A stretch of 48,887 bases of DNA from Phoronis australis (lineage: Eukaryota; Phoronida; Phoronidae), in NCBI GenBank assembly GCA_002633005.1, contig NMRA01000851.1, positions 31,206-80,092 of the forward strand, read 5' to 3'. Every line of letters starts with the position of its first letter. Position 1 is the first letter of the stretch. A model generated the notes under the pieces. It was not told the DNA's origin, searched no databases, and saw only the letters and a program-made list of their open reading frames with translations. A program made the position numbers and the translations under genes. Shown here piece after piece: positions 22,918-33,615 of this stretch.

Positions 22918-25101
22918 TGTACTTTCAATATTGGAGGCAACGAACAATACCTTTGAAAAGGAACAGCTATTTTTAAAGAAAGGTATGTAAGTCATTTTGT
23001 TAATTTACTTATTCAGGTCCTTAGCGGGGGATTGGCATGTGGGGTTGAGGTTGTAATATTTGGTACAACTGCATGTGTGGAAATAACAGGTAATACATGT
23101 TTGGGGCAAAGAGCATGGTGAGGCAATTCTTAACCTTCATGAAGTCCCTTCAAGTTGATATCTTGAAACTGTTTTGCTACTTGTATCAGTTGTAAACCAA
23201 TGAAAATATATTTACATTTTCTGAATTCACAGTGATTGAATAGTCTTAACTCATGCTTTGAAATGTTGCAAGTCGTTATACATTCAAATGTCTGAAATTT
23301 TTATGAAAATTGCATTTTTGATGATGCTTTACGATTTGTAATTACTCTTAAACAACAAAAAGATTAGTCATTTTTAAATTACCCAAGTCTTCATATCTTC
23401 TATTAGGAGAAAAATTAAAAGTCTGAGAAACGGTCCCCTCAACCTTAGACTAGAAGTATTCTTGACAGACCCATGAACCTGTAATCGGAGTTTGAAATTG
23501 CTGAAAGTATCAAATTTAAAAAGGCTTCAAGTGATATGCTGCTGTGTTTACCTCCAAGTGTCTAATTGTGGATGTTATTGAGGCTGAATGAGGTTACATC
23601 AAAAAAGACACATATCGAAATTGGAACTTCTTTACAAGCGCTTCTATAGGCCATTGAAACTAGATCCCAGTGAAATGAAAGCCAAAAACTGAGTGACATT
23701 AAATTTTCCTTTCAGAGGAAAGGCTTTATACTATTGGTAAAAAATTTCAATTTGGTACACATTGTGGGGAAATGACATTCAGTGACTTCATCGATTGTCT
23801 TATTGTATGTTTTCAGTTGTAGCTAGCTGGCTAAGAATCTGCTATGCACAAGATTCGAGAATAAAGAATAATCAGTGTACTTAAAAACAAATGGCAAACT
23901 GAAACAGCACAGAAAGAAACAACATTGCAACGGAGTCTATAATCAGGCATATCAAGTGCTAATTTCTGAATTACGTTCAATTCTCTCAGGTTATTGCTGA
24001 AGGATTGCTTTTCACTTTTTCCAAAGGTAAAATAGGTGGCCGGGCGGTTGGTTTCAGTTGTTTTCTCTCACCTGTAACAGAATAGTCGGAGAAATATTAG
24101 CATATTGTAAAGGAAAAGACAAGACAAAACTACTTTTGTAAGGCAGAACATACTGGACGTTTCATCTTCATGTTTATGTGTAGAAACTAATAACCTTTTT
24201 ACCCAAGTCTCATTTAACATCTGGATTAAAATATGTGAAATAGACTAAAAGTGATTTAACAATGTGTATTTTTCATGACACTTAAAATGTGCTTCTGCTC
24301 TCAACAAGTAAAATTCATTCTAGGTGTCATTTTTTCCAACGCAATGTTACGACATTTACTGAATTAAGGCTTATTCATGTTAATTCGATAACTGAGCTGG
24401 TGGTCCTGGGGGTGGGGTCCGCGATAAAATAAGGAAACTCACTCATCTAGAGAATTTTAATGGAAACAGCATAGTTCTGAAGAGAAACTGCTGTGAAAAA
24501 GTCACTCTTGACTCCTGTGCATCACGTACCATACACCTCCTATTTTGGGAACACTCCCACCCAGGACAATATGAATATGTGCTGCTAGACTACCCGGCAT
24601 CGGGTGAGTTCCCTAATAGAAACACTTAGTTGCACTCAATAAATATGTTATTCAGTGGAGTAACTGGTGGGGATAACATCACCGAACGATGTTGATAGAA
24701 ACTTGATTGCTAAAAACTTACCAAGTAAAGTTGTGTACATGTAGTCTCCGAATGGAACTGCATACAGTAGTCATAGAGCAAACACGGGGCTTCAGCATCC
24801 ACACACTTTTTGTCAGTTACTTGACTCTTTTGACCGCAATTGTCCACGGATATAGTAACTTTAGGTCTTTTGGGAATTTTGGTCACCTGTCGAAGACTTG
24901 CACCAAAGAAAATAGAAGTAATAAGGCTAAGGGCGACGACGTATTTTGATAAGAATTCATCTTTTATCAGTTGTTTACATGCAGACAGCCATGCATGCGC
25001 AATTTAATCACAACTAGTACAGCAGCGACACCGCGAGGAGAATTCTCCAAATAGCCCCATTTAGCAAAATGATTCTTGCAAATCTACAGCAAAACACTCA
25101 C

Positions 25102-25350
25102 TTGGGTGGTCAGCCGCAAACGCTACTTCATAATGTTCGTCCCTGCAGTTACGCTGTCGTTTGAACTTCACCCTGTCCCTGTACAATTTATGGACACAAT
25201 AGCATGTTTTGTCTCCTCTGTGGAAAACAGCGTACAGCCGTTTATAACCTGCTCCAACTTTGCATTCCAGGGCGCATTCGGCGAGTGTCGATGTTCCAGG
25301 TCGCTTTTTCCATCTCTGGCCAGGTAACGTTAACGTGTAACAACCTAAAG
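25102..25350 (-). CDS. Exon: WSC-like domain
   Basis: The 83-residue peptide begins LGCYTLTLPGQRW and continues STLAECALECKVGAGYK, AVFHRGDKTCYC and RNCRDEHYEVAF. This follows the WSC pattern GCY, S-x2-x-C-x3-C, then C-x-C. Six cysteines are present instead of eight, and the final ENCGG segment seen in the WSC exon at 32685-32945 is missing, so it is a divergent WSC. The acceptor (aattggcag, then CT) and donor (A, then GTGAGT) are phase 1; length 249 bp. WSC modules occur in surface sensors and secreted carbohydrate-binding proteins. A transposon (20918-25058) ends just 43 bases beyond the donor. Confidence 0.7.
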
Positions 25351-27709
25351 CTGCCAATTTATTACTCGATATAGAGTGAAACTCACTGTCAGTAACGGAC
25401 CTGCACACAGCAGAGGGTCATGTTTCATAGACTATACTTTCTATGGACTATAGACAAACTAACTCGCTGAAAACAAACAAACTCGCAGTCGTTTTCAAGA
25501 TCTGAAAACAAACCATTTACCTTGTTTACGAATCGCTTCTAAGGCCAGTTCCAAATAATTTATCAAAGAAGTTGTGCATGTAGGGATTGTTATAACACCC
25601 TATCGACCCCAAACTCCACGATCCCCTCGGCCCACGGCGAGCAACACCCTCGATCATGTGTTAACCAGCTCGACACAATCTGAACATAGAACGCGCGCTG
25701 ACTTGCAGGGCTAACGAGTCTGACCGTGAGCTCGGCCGGCTTTCCTTGCTTTTTTGCAATTAAGAGAGTAGACGCGACAAGTTTGAAAGCCAAAAAACAT
25801 TACGCCCGCTCCCAATCCGCTATTTCAGATCATCTGATTACACAACTTTCTGTTTTAACCACTAGACTTGAGCCACAGCAGATTCGCGGTTAGGTACAGT
25901 ACATGGAAGTCTGACTACATGTACATGTATAGAGTCACTTAACAACGTAATATGATAGTGAAATGTGTAAAAAGCGCAGATACATGTACAATTCATTGCC
26001 GGAGGTCGTCGGTGTAGGAGGTTGTGGCTCTTGGGCTTATCGGTCGAGGGGGTCGTGGGTAGAGGGGTTTTGAGAACTATCTTACACATAGGGACATATA
26101 TCGTTTTGTTTAACAGTTCTGACAATGGATAACGGAAGATCAGGTGCCCAGGGTAAATAAAATCATTTTATTAGTTCTGTTGTTGTTATCGGGTCAAAAT
26201 CTTTCCATGAAAACATACCCGGTAACCAAAAACATGTGGCCTGTGATAATTAAGACAGGAGTAACTGAAATGTAAGCCTGATGTTGTGTTGTCCGCTACA
26301 TTGTCAGATCTCCGAAAACACATTCAAAGTAATCGCGAAGAGGGTTAAAAGGCCAAAATTATTGTTTTTGTGAGAAACGATAAGAGTTAGATTATCTAAA
26401 TAACAATCAAAACCACTTTAATAGTGCCTGCACGGAAGAATCAGGCACAATGCAATAATCTGGAAACATCACTTGTCGCGAAGTTTGAAATTGGTATCTC
26501 ACGGGTTGCCCAAGCTCCAAACAATTGAAAATTTGTTCAGGACTCTATTAAAGAATAAAGAAAACTAGCAATTCGCTTCAACTGTGTCGCCAGTTATGAT
26601 CAGATAATTCATGTTCCAGTTTTAATAAAAGACTTTAAAGAGTTACCACCATGGCCCTGTGTCTAAAAGAACTTTTGTTACCGTGTGACTTTTAATTACA
26701 TGTATGTCGCTAAGCTAGTTACTTAATCTATGTTCAGTTGAGAGTAGAGATTTATTCCGCAGGTACATGTATGAACGTAACGGAATAAAGGCTGTGGACA
26801 ATGAAAAGTGTTTTGCGTTTAACCAATTCGTGTTACTAAACAAACCAAATGTGTTTTGATATAATCGGGGTTGTACGTAATGGGTGGAAGATCGTCTCCG
26901 CCGTTGTTTTTACCCGTGCGGAACTTAGGAGTTGTGAGGGAAGTCTGTGGAGAGCCACCTTTTTCAGACATGAAAAGGTGCCTTTGTGGAGGAAGACTGA
27001 GAACGCCTCTGTGTTCGAATTGACGTGAAAGTTGCACAGGAATGGCATCGGTTTGTGCGCCGTACGAGATTGTGGAATGACAATGTGGAACAAACGATTC
27101 AAGTCGGTCGGTAGCCACACTTTGTTCGGCATATTTCAGTCGAGGACTTGTGTTTCGACCAAACACAAAAGAGGCCTTACAATGAAGGACAAACTGCTTC
27201 CAAGTGATGCCAGGCAATCTACCCCGTCCCAGATCGAGTGCTGTAACACGTACATGTACATGTAGGCTTATTCAGTGTGTTTAGACGGTGCTAATTCCAT
27301 CAAGCCAACATTTAATACGACTGACCCAGGTTTAATGTGTCCTCAATCAGTGATTATTCAGTGAGAATATTGACCAACCCTTGGTTCAGTTGGTTGTGGC
27401 TCAGATACATGTATGCCTGCTGCATTCTCGTGCAAGTGGGCCTCTCGTTCATGTGGCCTCAAAGCATACGAAAGTTGGCCAGGAATTCGAATTCATTGTC
27501 TGATTCTTCTAGATATACTGTAGTACTTGAGTGTGATGGCCGCATTCACCAGGGGATTTACATCAAACTGTTACCAAACATTGATTGACAAAAAACTTAA
27601 GGATTACCGGATATATCGTGCCGGTAAAAATATTTAATTGCATATGTTATGTCTAGTTAATGTGGACTGTTCATTGGTCAGTTGCATAAGTCAATAAATG
27701 AAAACCGAC
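25351..27709. other. Intronic stretch, no exon called
   Basis: Minus-strand open frames at 25590-25793, 25862-26125 (with a PLPTTPSTDKPKS linker-like run), 26819-27217 and 26836-27132 look mildly protein-like but lack phase-1 splice sites or domains. TACATGTA octamers are frequent here (25917-25930, 25981, 26697, 26763, 27251-27263, 27406). Confidence 0.4.
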
Positions 27710-28012
27710 CTCCTATTTTATAAAGACCTGGGTATTCATCAACTAAGTCGTTCGCAGAATATTCAAACAACATTACCCAATTAGATTCATCATTGTTTTT
27801 AAACAGTTTGAACCCCAGAGCTGTCCTATGATAGGGGGTGGTGAGGGCAGGCCTGTAAACCGAACTCCTCCCCCTGCCGAAAGGATCCAACCCCAGCCCG
27901 GCTATCCGCTGCCGTAAGGTGTAGTTCAACAACAACAAAGATGTTTTCGTTTTGTATACATAACTTCCCTGCACTTCCCGTTGTTCAAAACCAGACTTTA
28001 AGCCGCATTTTC
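27710..28012 (-). CDS. Candidate exon of mosaic gene, domain unknown
   Basis: A 303-bp open frame lies between a good acceptor (ggagttttctgcag, then GA) and a donor (G, then GTCGGT), both phase 1, matching every neighbouring exon. The 101-residue peptide starts KCGLKSGFEQREV and includes SYVYKTKTSLLLLNYTL, TALGFKLFKN, NWVMLFEYSAND and ends YKIGG. It has only one cysteine, unlike the other modules, and I do not recognise a domain. Alternating hydrophobic strands hint at a beta-rich fold. The donor is weak. It could be a genuine spacer or jelly-roll module, or a chance open frame. Confidence 0.4.
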
Positions 28013-29835
28013 CTGCAGAAAACTCCAACATGTCAAAAGCTGCTAGTTTACAGTATTCTTAAACAAGTAGGAATAGGCCTATCAACAAATCTTTGGCAAA
28101 TAAAAACAGACTTCTCATGTTGACAGGGAATTAGTATGGAGGCCGACCTTGCAAGCTTCATACTAGCAAAAGACTCGACGGAAGAATTGTCTAACGCTAG
28201 AATTCTGGAAAAGGATACTGAAGTGGTTTTAGACAGAAAGGTGAACGTACACTTTAAGGAAAATGGGAACAACCCCATGGCAAAAGATCAAGCGATTATC
28301 GATGCTTTCTCCATTGTAATGCATGGAGTGGTGACTCTGAAAGATTGGCAGAAGATAACGGTTATCCAGAAAAGTATACCTGTAACGATACTTTTACATG
28401 CGCAGCATTGGAAAATGAAGAACGTCATCTATAATTCGGCTTTAGTTCAAAGTGAAATTTGGGACAACATGTCTAACAAACCGACATTGTAAAGGAAATA
28501 AAATATGTTATTGCTGCTGAAGTTAGGTCCAACAAGGAAGAACTATCCCATACCCTTGCTCAAACAAGTAGTAAATGCCAACGACGTCCGACAAAAATAC
28601 ATAGCAGTAGCGTTCAGAGTTTTCTTACAACTCACTTTCTATTCAAATGCCTGCATCCTAGTTCTAGGAAAAGTAAAAAAAATGAAACATATTTAATTTA
28701 ACTGCAAATCAGTCACAATTTCAAAAACGTTATATATATGTATTCATTGGATGGCCCCTCATGTGAATGGCCCGGGCCGTCGTCCCGTCACCCCCTGTCC
28801 TTCCGCAATCTACTGGTTGCAAGTAATAATCTTTCGCGGAATACAGCGGACAAGCTTGTAGTTGAATGCATTAGGAACTCCCTTGGTGTCGACGTTGCCA
28901 ACTGCCCAGGCCAAAGATATTTATAAATCTGAATCAAATGCACGTGTAATGTAAGTGATGAACAGAATGGCGTTCAGGCACTCCTGCACGCTTATGTTTA
29001 AAGAATACGAATCTGTAGACCCTCTTCTCATGTGCGCCTTACTCGTTGTGCTGGGGCAAGCCACGAAGCATACATCTTCATGGGAGCAGGTTTGAGTGGA
29101 GTCTCACTGAAACTGACGCGTGCTGCGTTTCCCACTTTCCCTTATGTATTGATAACTTAATGAGACTTTGCCTGCACAAGGTTGCTTCCGAAAAAGTACA
29201 GGGTCAACGTCAATTTTTCGAAATGTCATCAAGAGGTCTACTGTTTTAGAAACGCGTGCCACCTTTGCGTAACCCTGACTACTGGACTGCATTTCTCCAA
29301 GTCAAGTGGGTATTTTGCTCTTTCATTTATTGCTTCTATTTAATCCGACTTCTTGATATAATTTTGGATGAAAAAACGAAAGAAACAAGACAATTCGTTA
29401 TTTAGTATTTTCTCGGCTATCTTCCTAGTAGAAAGAACATAACCTTGTCTTGAAACATTACGCTCTATTTACCGGAGAAACAAATTAAACGGTGCACAGA
29501 AAATTAGCCATATCAGACAAAATTTCTCAAAAACAAAATGCAGGGAACGTGTGAAACAGATTTTCTCTAGTTGGGGTCGTTTCATAATCTGAAGCCCAGC
29601 TCATGCACCCCGTATAGCTCACGTGGTTTTGAAATCAAACACATGGTAGCATTGTGTTTTGACAAGAAAAGTTTCCAAATGCGGAATTCAGACTGACGAT
29701 TTTGGTTTTGTATCCAGCGCAAGGTTAACTTTCAGACAATTTACCTAATTCAAGTATGTTTATTGACTAACGAGCAATTTTAGTTATTTTGTTGTGAAAA
29801 ACACGACTAGGGGATCGCCTGCATTCCACCGTACA
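28013..29835. other. Intronic stretch with one unassigned frame
   Basis: A plus-strand frame of 118 codons at 28136-28492 starts MEADLASFILAKDS and reads as a charged, soluble protein. No domain, promoter or splice context supports it. Other short frames show nothing. Confidence 0.35.
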
Positions 29836-30626
29836 TTAAAGGAGAGGCAACATTTTCCACATGATTTAGCAAAAATAAGGTTCATTCATTATCCCAGACA
29901 TAAGTTTCACGTAATTACAGTTTTTCACAACTAATTTTATAATTCGTCCTCTATTCCGGAAGGACCTCGCTAAAAAGCAAGACTTCGCGAGATTAAGTGA
30001 GATATTGCCGTGTATTTTAAATGAAAACACGTGACTTTGACTAGGTTTTAGCTACTGTATGTCCTAGCGTAGGTCCTAGCGTCTACTGAACGCACGCAAC
30101 GCCTGCTAGACACCGAATGAAGAGGACAGTTTGTCGTGCAATGAACAGATCGGTGAGCCAAACATTGATAAATTTATTGAGGACTTCTCTAAAGTATTGG
30201 AGCTATTTAGAAGGTCCCAGGTGGGTAGCGAGGGAGTCACACAGCGGAATGTAAGCAGTTTGTGTGCTCAGGTAATCATCCAGTGGGGGAGTATTGCGGG
30301 ACACTAGGGCAAGTGGGACAGTTGTTCCTCTATCTGTGAGACGACAATGAGTACATCCCAGCACGCAGCAACTGTGTGGCAAGTTGACTGACTTGTAAAC
30401 AAAATGAAACGACGACCGAACTTATCACAACCGGCAGCTCTCACAATTGGTCTTCATGAAAAGAAATTGGCGCGAAATTCTTGCCTCCCTAATCGCCACT
30501 TCCGGAGTAGCAAACGAGTAATTGTATCAATGACAAAACGCTGTAATTACCTGAAAAATATGTCTGGGATAATCAACGAACCTTATTTTGGTAAAATGTC
30601 ATTTAAACTGTTGCCTTCGCCTTTAA
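29836..30626. mobile_element. Kolobok-like TTAA-bounded DNA transposon, copy 2 (internally deleted)
   Basis: The left end ttaaaggagaggcaaca and right end tgttgccttcgcctttaa are inverted repeats, and homology continues inward (gcaaaaataaggttc, tatcccagac, ccggaag). TTAA lies at both termini. It matches the element at 43731-45001 in both TIRs and in an internal block (about 30147-30391 against 44517-44737) that encodes a conserved C-terminal stretch. The THAP region is missing or replaced. TTAA target sites together with THAP proteins are features of Kolobok elements, and TTAA is also used by piggyBac. The superfamily call is inference. Confidence 0.75.
30147..30391 (+). pseudogene. C-terminal remnant of the Kolobok-like element protein
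   Basis: The frame reads EPNIDKFIEDFSK, then VTQRNVSSLCAQV, IQWGS, GKWDS, CETTMSTSQHAATVWQVD and a stop. The corresponding frame in the copy at 44543-44737 reads VTRRDVSSLGAQI, LQWE, GKWNS, RETIMSTPQYAATAWHVD and a stop at the same place. This copy has an extra in-frame TAG just before GKWDS. Conservation of frame and stop between diverged copies shows a former coding exon. Function of this region unknown. Confidence 0.6.
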
Positions 30627-32032
30627 GTGACAGTGGCTATATTTAGTTGGTGGCCACGGGCGGTGCAGGCTACGATTCAAACAAATATTCACACCAACTG
30701 ATACCCAAAAAAACTCTTTCAGAAATTTTATGTGTGTATTCTGAGGCACGTTTGTCACTCTGTACACATACGCTTGATCGTTGCATATATTCTTTGCGCC
30801 AAAATCCCGGGCTTCACGAAACAAGGTTAAAAGATCTTTGAAATAAAGAACTTGCCACATAATTTATATCATTTTGTTGCGTACCCTGAGTAATCTACAA
30901 GTACGATACAAAGATTCAGCACTTATTTAAATGTTTCTAAAATTGGGGTCATCATTCATCAGATTTAGTCCCCAAAATATAAGAAGGTCAATTTTACTCA
31001 AACCATGATTTTCCAAACCTAACGAACATTTGAATTATTAATCATTCCTTATGTAAAAAATAGTGAAACGAAATGTTCCCAAAAGTTGCCATTTCATGCA
31101 GTCACTATTAAGGCTATGCAGGGTCATGGAAAATGTTCACTTGGAACATTATATCTCAAAAGCGGCTGAACAATTTTATGCAAAATTATTCTAGACACTG
31201 CTAGGCATTGTACGTTCTGTTCTTACATGTACATGAGGGGTGTCAAAATTCTTTTATGATTTTAATTAAAAAATCTTGCACTGCATTAAACGTAAACGAA
31301 ACGATAATTTAGAAAAAAATATCGTGCTACTGAGTCTGTTATTTTGCTGTCAGTGTAACTTTCCTTTTTCGCAATATTATGCAAAAAGTCACGATTGCCT
31401 GACCATATTGATGACAGTTTGGTAAAGACTCGGCAATCAAACTCAATCAGTGCCAAGATTTTTCCTCAGACGGTTGAGCGACCCGAATCTTACTCACTAC
31501 GTCAGGAAGGATCAGCCTTCGGTCTGGCACCAACAGTCGATGTTTTGAGACCGATTACTCAGGGTAGTACATTTATCATATGCTCAAATTCGTTGATGCT
31601 CTCCAATGCTAAATCTTAAATTTGCGCTTCACAGGCGCACGCGACTACATGTAAGTTGTTTTCGCATTCGTATTTAAAGGAAATTTAAATACGTTTCAGC
31701 AAATTCAAATGAAAGAAAAAGCCTTACTGTGAGAAAAGTTACAATAATATGAAGAGTGGAAGTCACGAAGTTGGTACTTAGCGTTTTGCTAGTAAACTGC
31801 TTTGTTTTGAAACTTGGTACCCCAGATGTTCATTTTGAGTTACTGAATTAGGCACAGCACCATGATCCAGAGAGAAATTTCTTAACCTAAAACAGCTGTT
31901 TTGACCTCAAGAGAAAACTTGACTTGAGTCTTTCTAATTTCAGAAACCATATACTGTACCTTTTGCTGAGTTGAAATCAACACTTTTGTAGTTATTTGGC
32001 TGAATACCGGGTTTGGTTGTTTATATACTCAC
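30627..32032. other. Intronic stretch, nothing recognised
   Basis: The C-terminal FTP half that should follow the exon at 32033-32293 was looked for here and not found. The 85-codon minus frame (30603-30860) overlaps the transposon end and shows no domain. Confidence 0.45.
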
Positions 32033-32293
32033 GTTTGGGAGAAGTATCCGGTGTAAGTATTTGAACGCTGTGGACCGTGAAGGGATAATCATGGAAGAGG
32101 ACTTTCCACCACAACGGTTCCTTGCTTTCTTCGCTTAGGCGGAAATGGTTCAAACAGTAGTACCCATACCTTTCGTCTCGGTCGTTAGGCCAAACACCGT
32201 CATTGGCTACCATAACGTTTTTTCTTCCAAAGTGATTTTTTTCGTCTTCTTTGTGGGACGACATACTTGATTTCTTGTACACCGCCATGTTAC
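32033..32293 (-). CDS. Exon: N-terminal half of FTP (fucolectin-type F5/8) domain, repeat 1
   Basis: The 87-residue peptide has NMAVYKKSSMSS at its start (compare NLA-GK--SQSS), then VMVANDGVWPND, YYCLNHF, and EPLWWKVLFHDYPFTVHSVQ. The last part is the conserved WW-V-L and strand region of fucolectin-type domains. The acceptor (cctgttttgctcag, then GT) and donor (C, then GTGAGT) are phase 1; length 261 bp. It directly follows the WSC exon at 32685-32945 in the protein. Its C-terminal half is not next door; the first C-half downstream on this strand is at 10385-10591. Confidence 0.85.
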
Positions 32294-32527
32294 CTGAGCA
32301 AAACAGGTTACATTTCAATAGCTTTCGTAGGGAATAACGTTTGGTTGAGATGGATTAACGTAAATAAAGTGTCTCAGTCTACCTGCTCCTTGACAAGACG
32401 AGCTGTGATATTTGCCCATAGAAAAGAATGACTGTTCTGATCAACATTTGACAGCATGCTATGTCTGTGACGCAATTTCTTCCATTTCTGGGATAATTGC
32501 TGATATCAGGACGAATTCTTAATCACC

Positions 32528-32583
32528 AGGTAGTGTGTGTGTATGTGTGTGTGTGTCTGTGTGTGTGTGTGTCTGTGTTGGTG
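32528..32583 (+). repeat. (GT)n microsatellite
   Basis: An imperfect GT run (gtgtgtgtgtatgtgtgtgt and onward, with ctgt interruptions) in the intron between the WSC and FTP exons. Confidence 0.9.
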
Positions 32584-32684
32584 TGGACTTAATACATGTA
32601 GGTAAGCGTAGCATACCATGTAGGGGTAGCATTTCTACAGAGTGACCTGCCACCGCACATGCATTTACGAAGACAGTACGTCAC

Positions 32685-32945
32685 CTTTATAATATTTAGC
32701 AAGCATGACGTACGAAAAGCCAAGACCTCCACAATTTTCCTCCCAGTTCCCACTACATTTGCTTATACAAGGACCGTCGTCGTTTAGCTTGTTCGAAGTG
32801 GAAACAGCGTAGCCACATGTGCACATGCTTCCAAAAGAGACAGCAGCCCATCGCCAAAAATTTTCCGTGCAGAGTGCTCTGCATTCGGACATCGTACTGA
32901 CGTCACGCATTCTATCCGACAAACTACCTGTGTAGCAGCCTTCGT
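32685..32945 (-). CDS. Exon: WSC domain
   Basis: The 87-residue peptide has all eight WSC cysteines in order: EGCYTGS, MSECRALC, SFGSMCTCGYA, DGPCISKCSGNWEENCGG, ending FSYVMLA. WSC domains are cysteine-rich modules of surface sensors and secreted proteins, thought to bind carbohydrate. The acceptor (cattcatttcag, then AC) and donor (G, then GTGACG) are phase 1; length 261 bp. The donor is weaker than its neighbours. In the protein it precedes the FTP N-half at 32033-32293. It is the most N-terminal recognisable domain before the assembly gap at 33160-33411. Confidence 0.9.
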
Positions 32946-33111
32946 CTGAAATGAATGCCAGTTAAGAATATTACGCGAACGTATTCTATTACAAAGCTGA
33001 AGCAAGCAATCAATACCACCCTTTAGGACCCAGGACAGCCGCAGTTGGGTACTTCAGAGTAGATCGCAAAAGAGAAAGGAGAGGGAGAAAAGGGGATGTA
33101 GAAGGGGGGAA

Positions 33112-33159
33112 ATGGGGAGAGAGAGAGAGAGAGGGAGAGAGAGAGAGAGAGAGAGTAAG
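33112..33159 (+). repeat. (GA)n microsatellite abutting the assembly gap
   Basis: A GA-rich run, preceded by other purine-rich sequence from about 33070, leads straight into Ns. Simple sequence of this kind commonly breaks assemblies. Confidence 0.9.
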
Positions 33160-33411
33160 NNNNNNNNNNNNNNNNNNNNNNNNNNNNNNNNNNNNNNNNN
33201 NNNNNNNNNNNNNNNNNNNNNNNNNNNNNNNNNNNNNNNNNNNNNNNNNNNNNNNNNNNNNNNNNNNNNNNNNNNNNNNNNNNNNNNNNNNNNNNNNNNN
33301 NNNNNNNNNNNNNNNNNNNNNNNNNNNNNNNNNNNNNNNNNNNNNNNNNNNNNNNNNNNNNNNNNNNNNNNNNNNNNNNNNNNNNNNNNNNNNNNNNNNN
33401 NNNNNNNNNNN
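33160..33411. other. Assembly gap (252 N)
   Basis: A run of unknown bases. An exon between the signal-peptide candidate and the first WSC exon could be hidden here. The two open frames reported across it are artefacts of the Ns. Confidence 0.99.
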
Positions 33412-33509
33412 GGTCTGATGTCATTTGCGGTTCACCAGACGTGCACAGGCCTCATGGTTGGGCCCATTGCACAAAACACCTGAGCAAAAGCACGAGACCT
33501 CAATTATGG

Positions 33510-33615
33510 CTCCTCGTGAGGGAGGGAGAAAAAGAGAGAGAAATAGAAAGAGAGGGATTGGGAGCAGAGAGGGAGAGAGTGGGGGGAAAGGGAAGGAGAG
33601 AAGGAAAGGGCTGTT
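33510..33615 (+). repeat. Purine-rich (AG)-type tract right of the gap
   Basis: Almost pure A/G sequence (gagggagggagaaaaagaga and onward), probably continuous with the GA repeat on the left side of the gap. The opposing open frames here are low-complexity artefacts. Confidence 0.85.

Larger units (their letters stand above)
20918..25058. mobile_element. TIR DNA transposon, copy B (about 4.1 kb, with nested insertion)
   Basis: Same family and orientation as 10882-14184. Ends are ggggctcttcggaaaatcta at the left and ctccaaatagcccc at the right. Relative to copy A it (1) carries a nested 1.39-kb TIR element at 21530-22917, (2) lacks about 650 bases matching roughly 12200-12855 of copy A, and (3) has about 190 extra bases at roughly 24757-24950. 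A single N is at 21130. Its right end lies 43 bases from the donor of the WSC-like exon at 25102-25350, so it inserted almost at the splice site. No intact transposase was found. Confidence 0.85.

Noticed and set aside
25076-25327. 83-codon plus-strand frame
   Set aside because: Shadow of the WSC-like exon on the minus strand.
25590-25793. 67-codon minus-strand frame that reads like protein
   Set aside because: No ATG in frame (it begins after a TAA) and no fitting splice sites.
25862-26125. Minus-strand frame with a proline/threonine linker-like stretch
   Set aside because: Splice sites do not give the phase used by the neighbouring exons; no domain.
26819-27217. 132- and 98-codon minus frames and a 77-codon plus frame overlapping one another
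   Set aside because: Three overlapping frames with no domain or splice support; at most one could be real and none can be chosen.
28136-28492. 118-codon plus-strand frame
   Set aside because: Charged and protein-like, but no family, promoter or exon context. Probably chance or an old relic.
33023-33483. Long frames across the N run on both strands
   Set aside because: Artefacts of unknown bases and GA/CT repeats.
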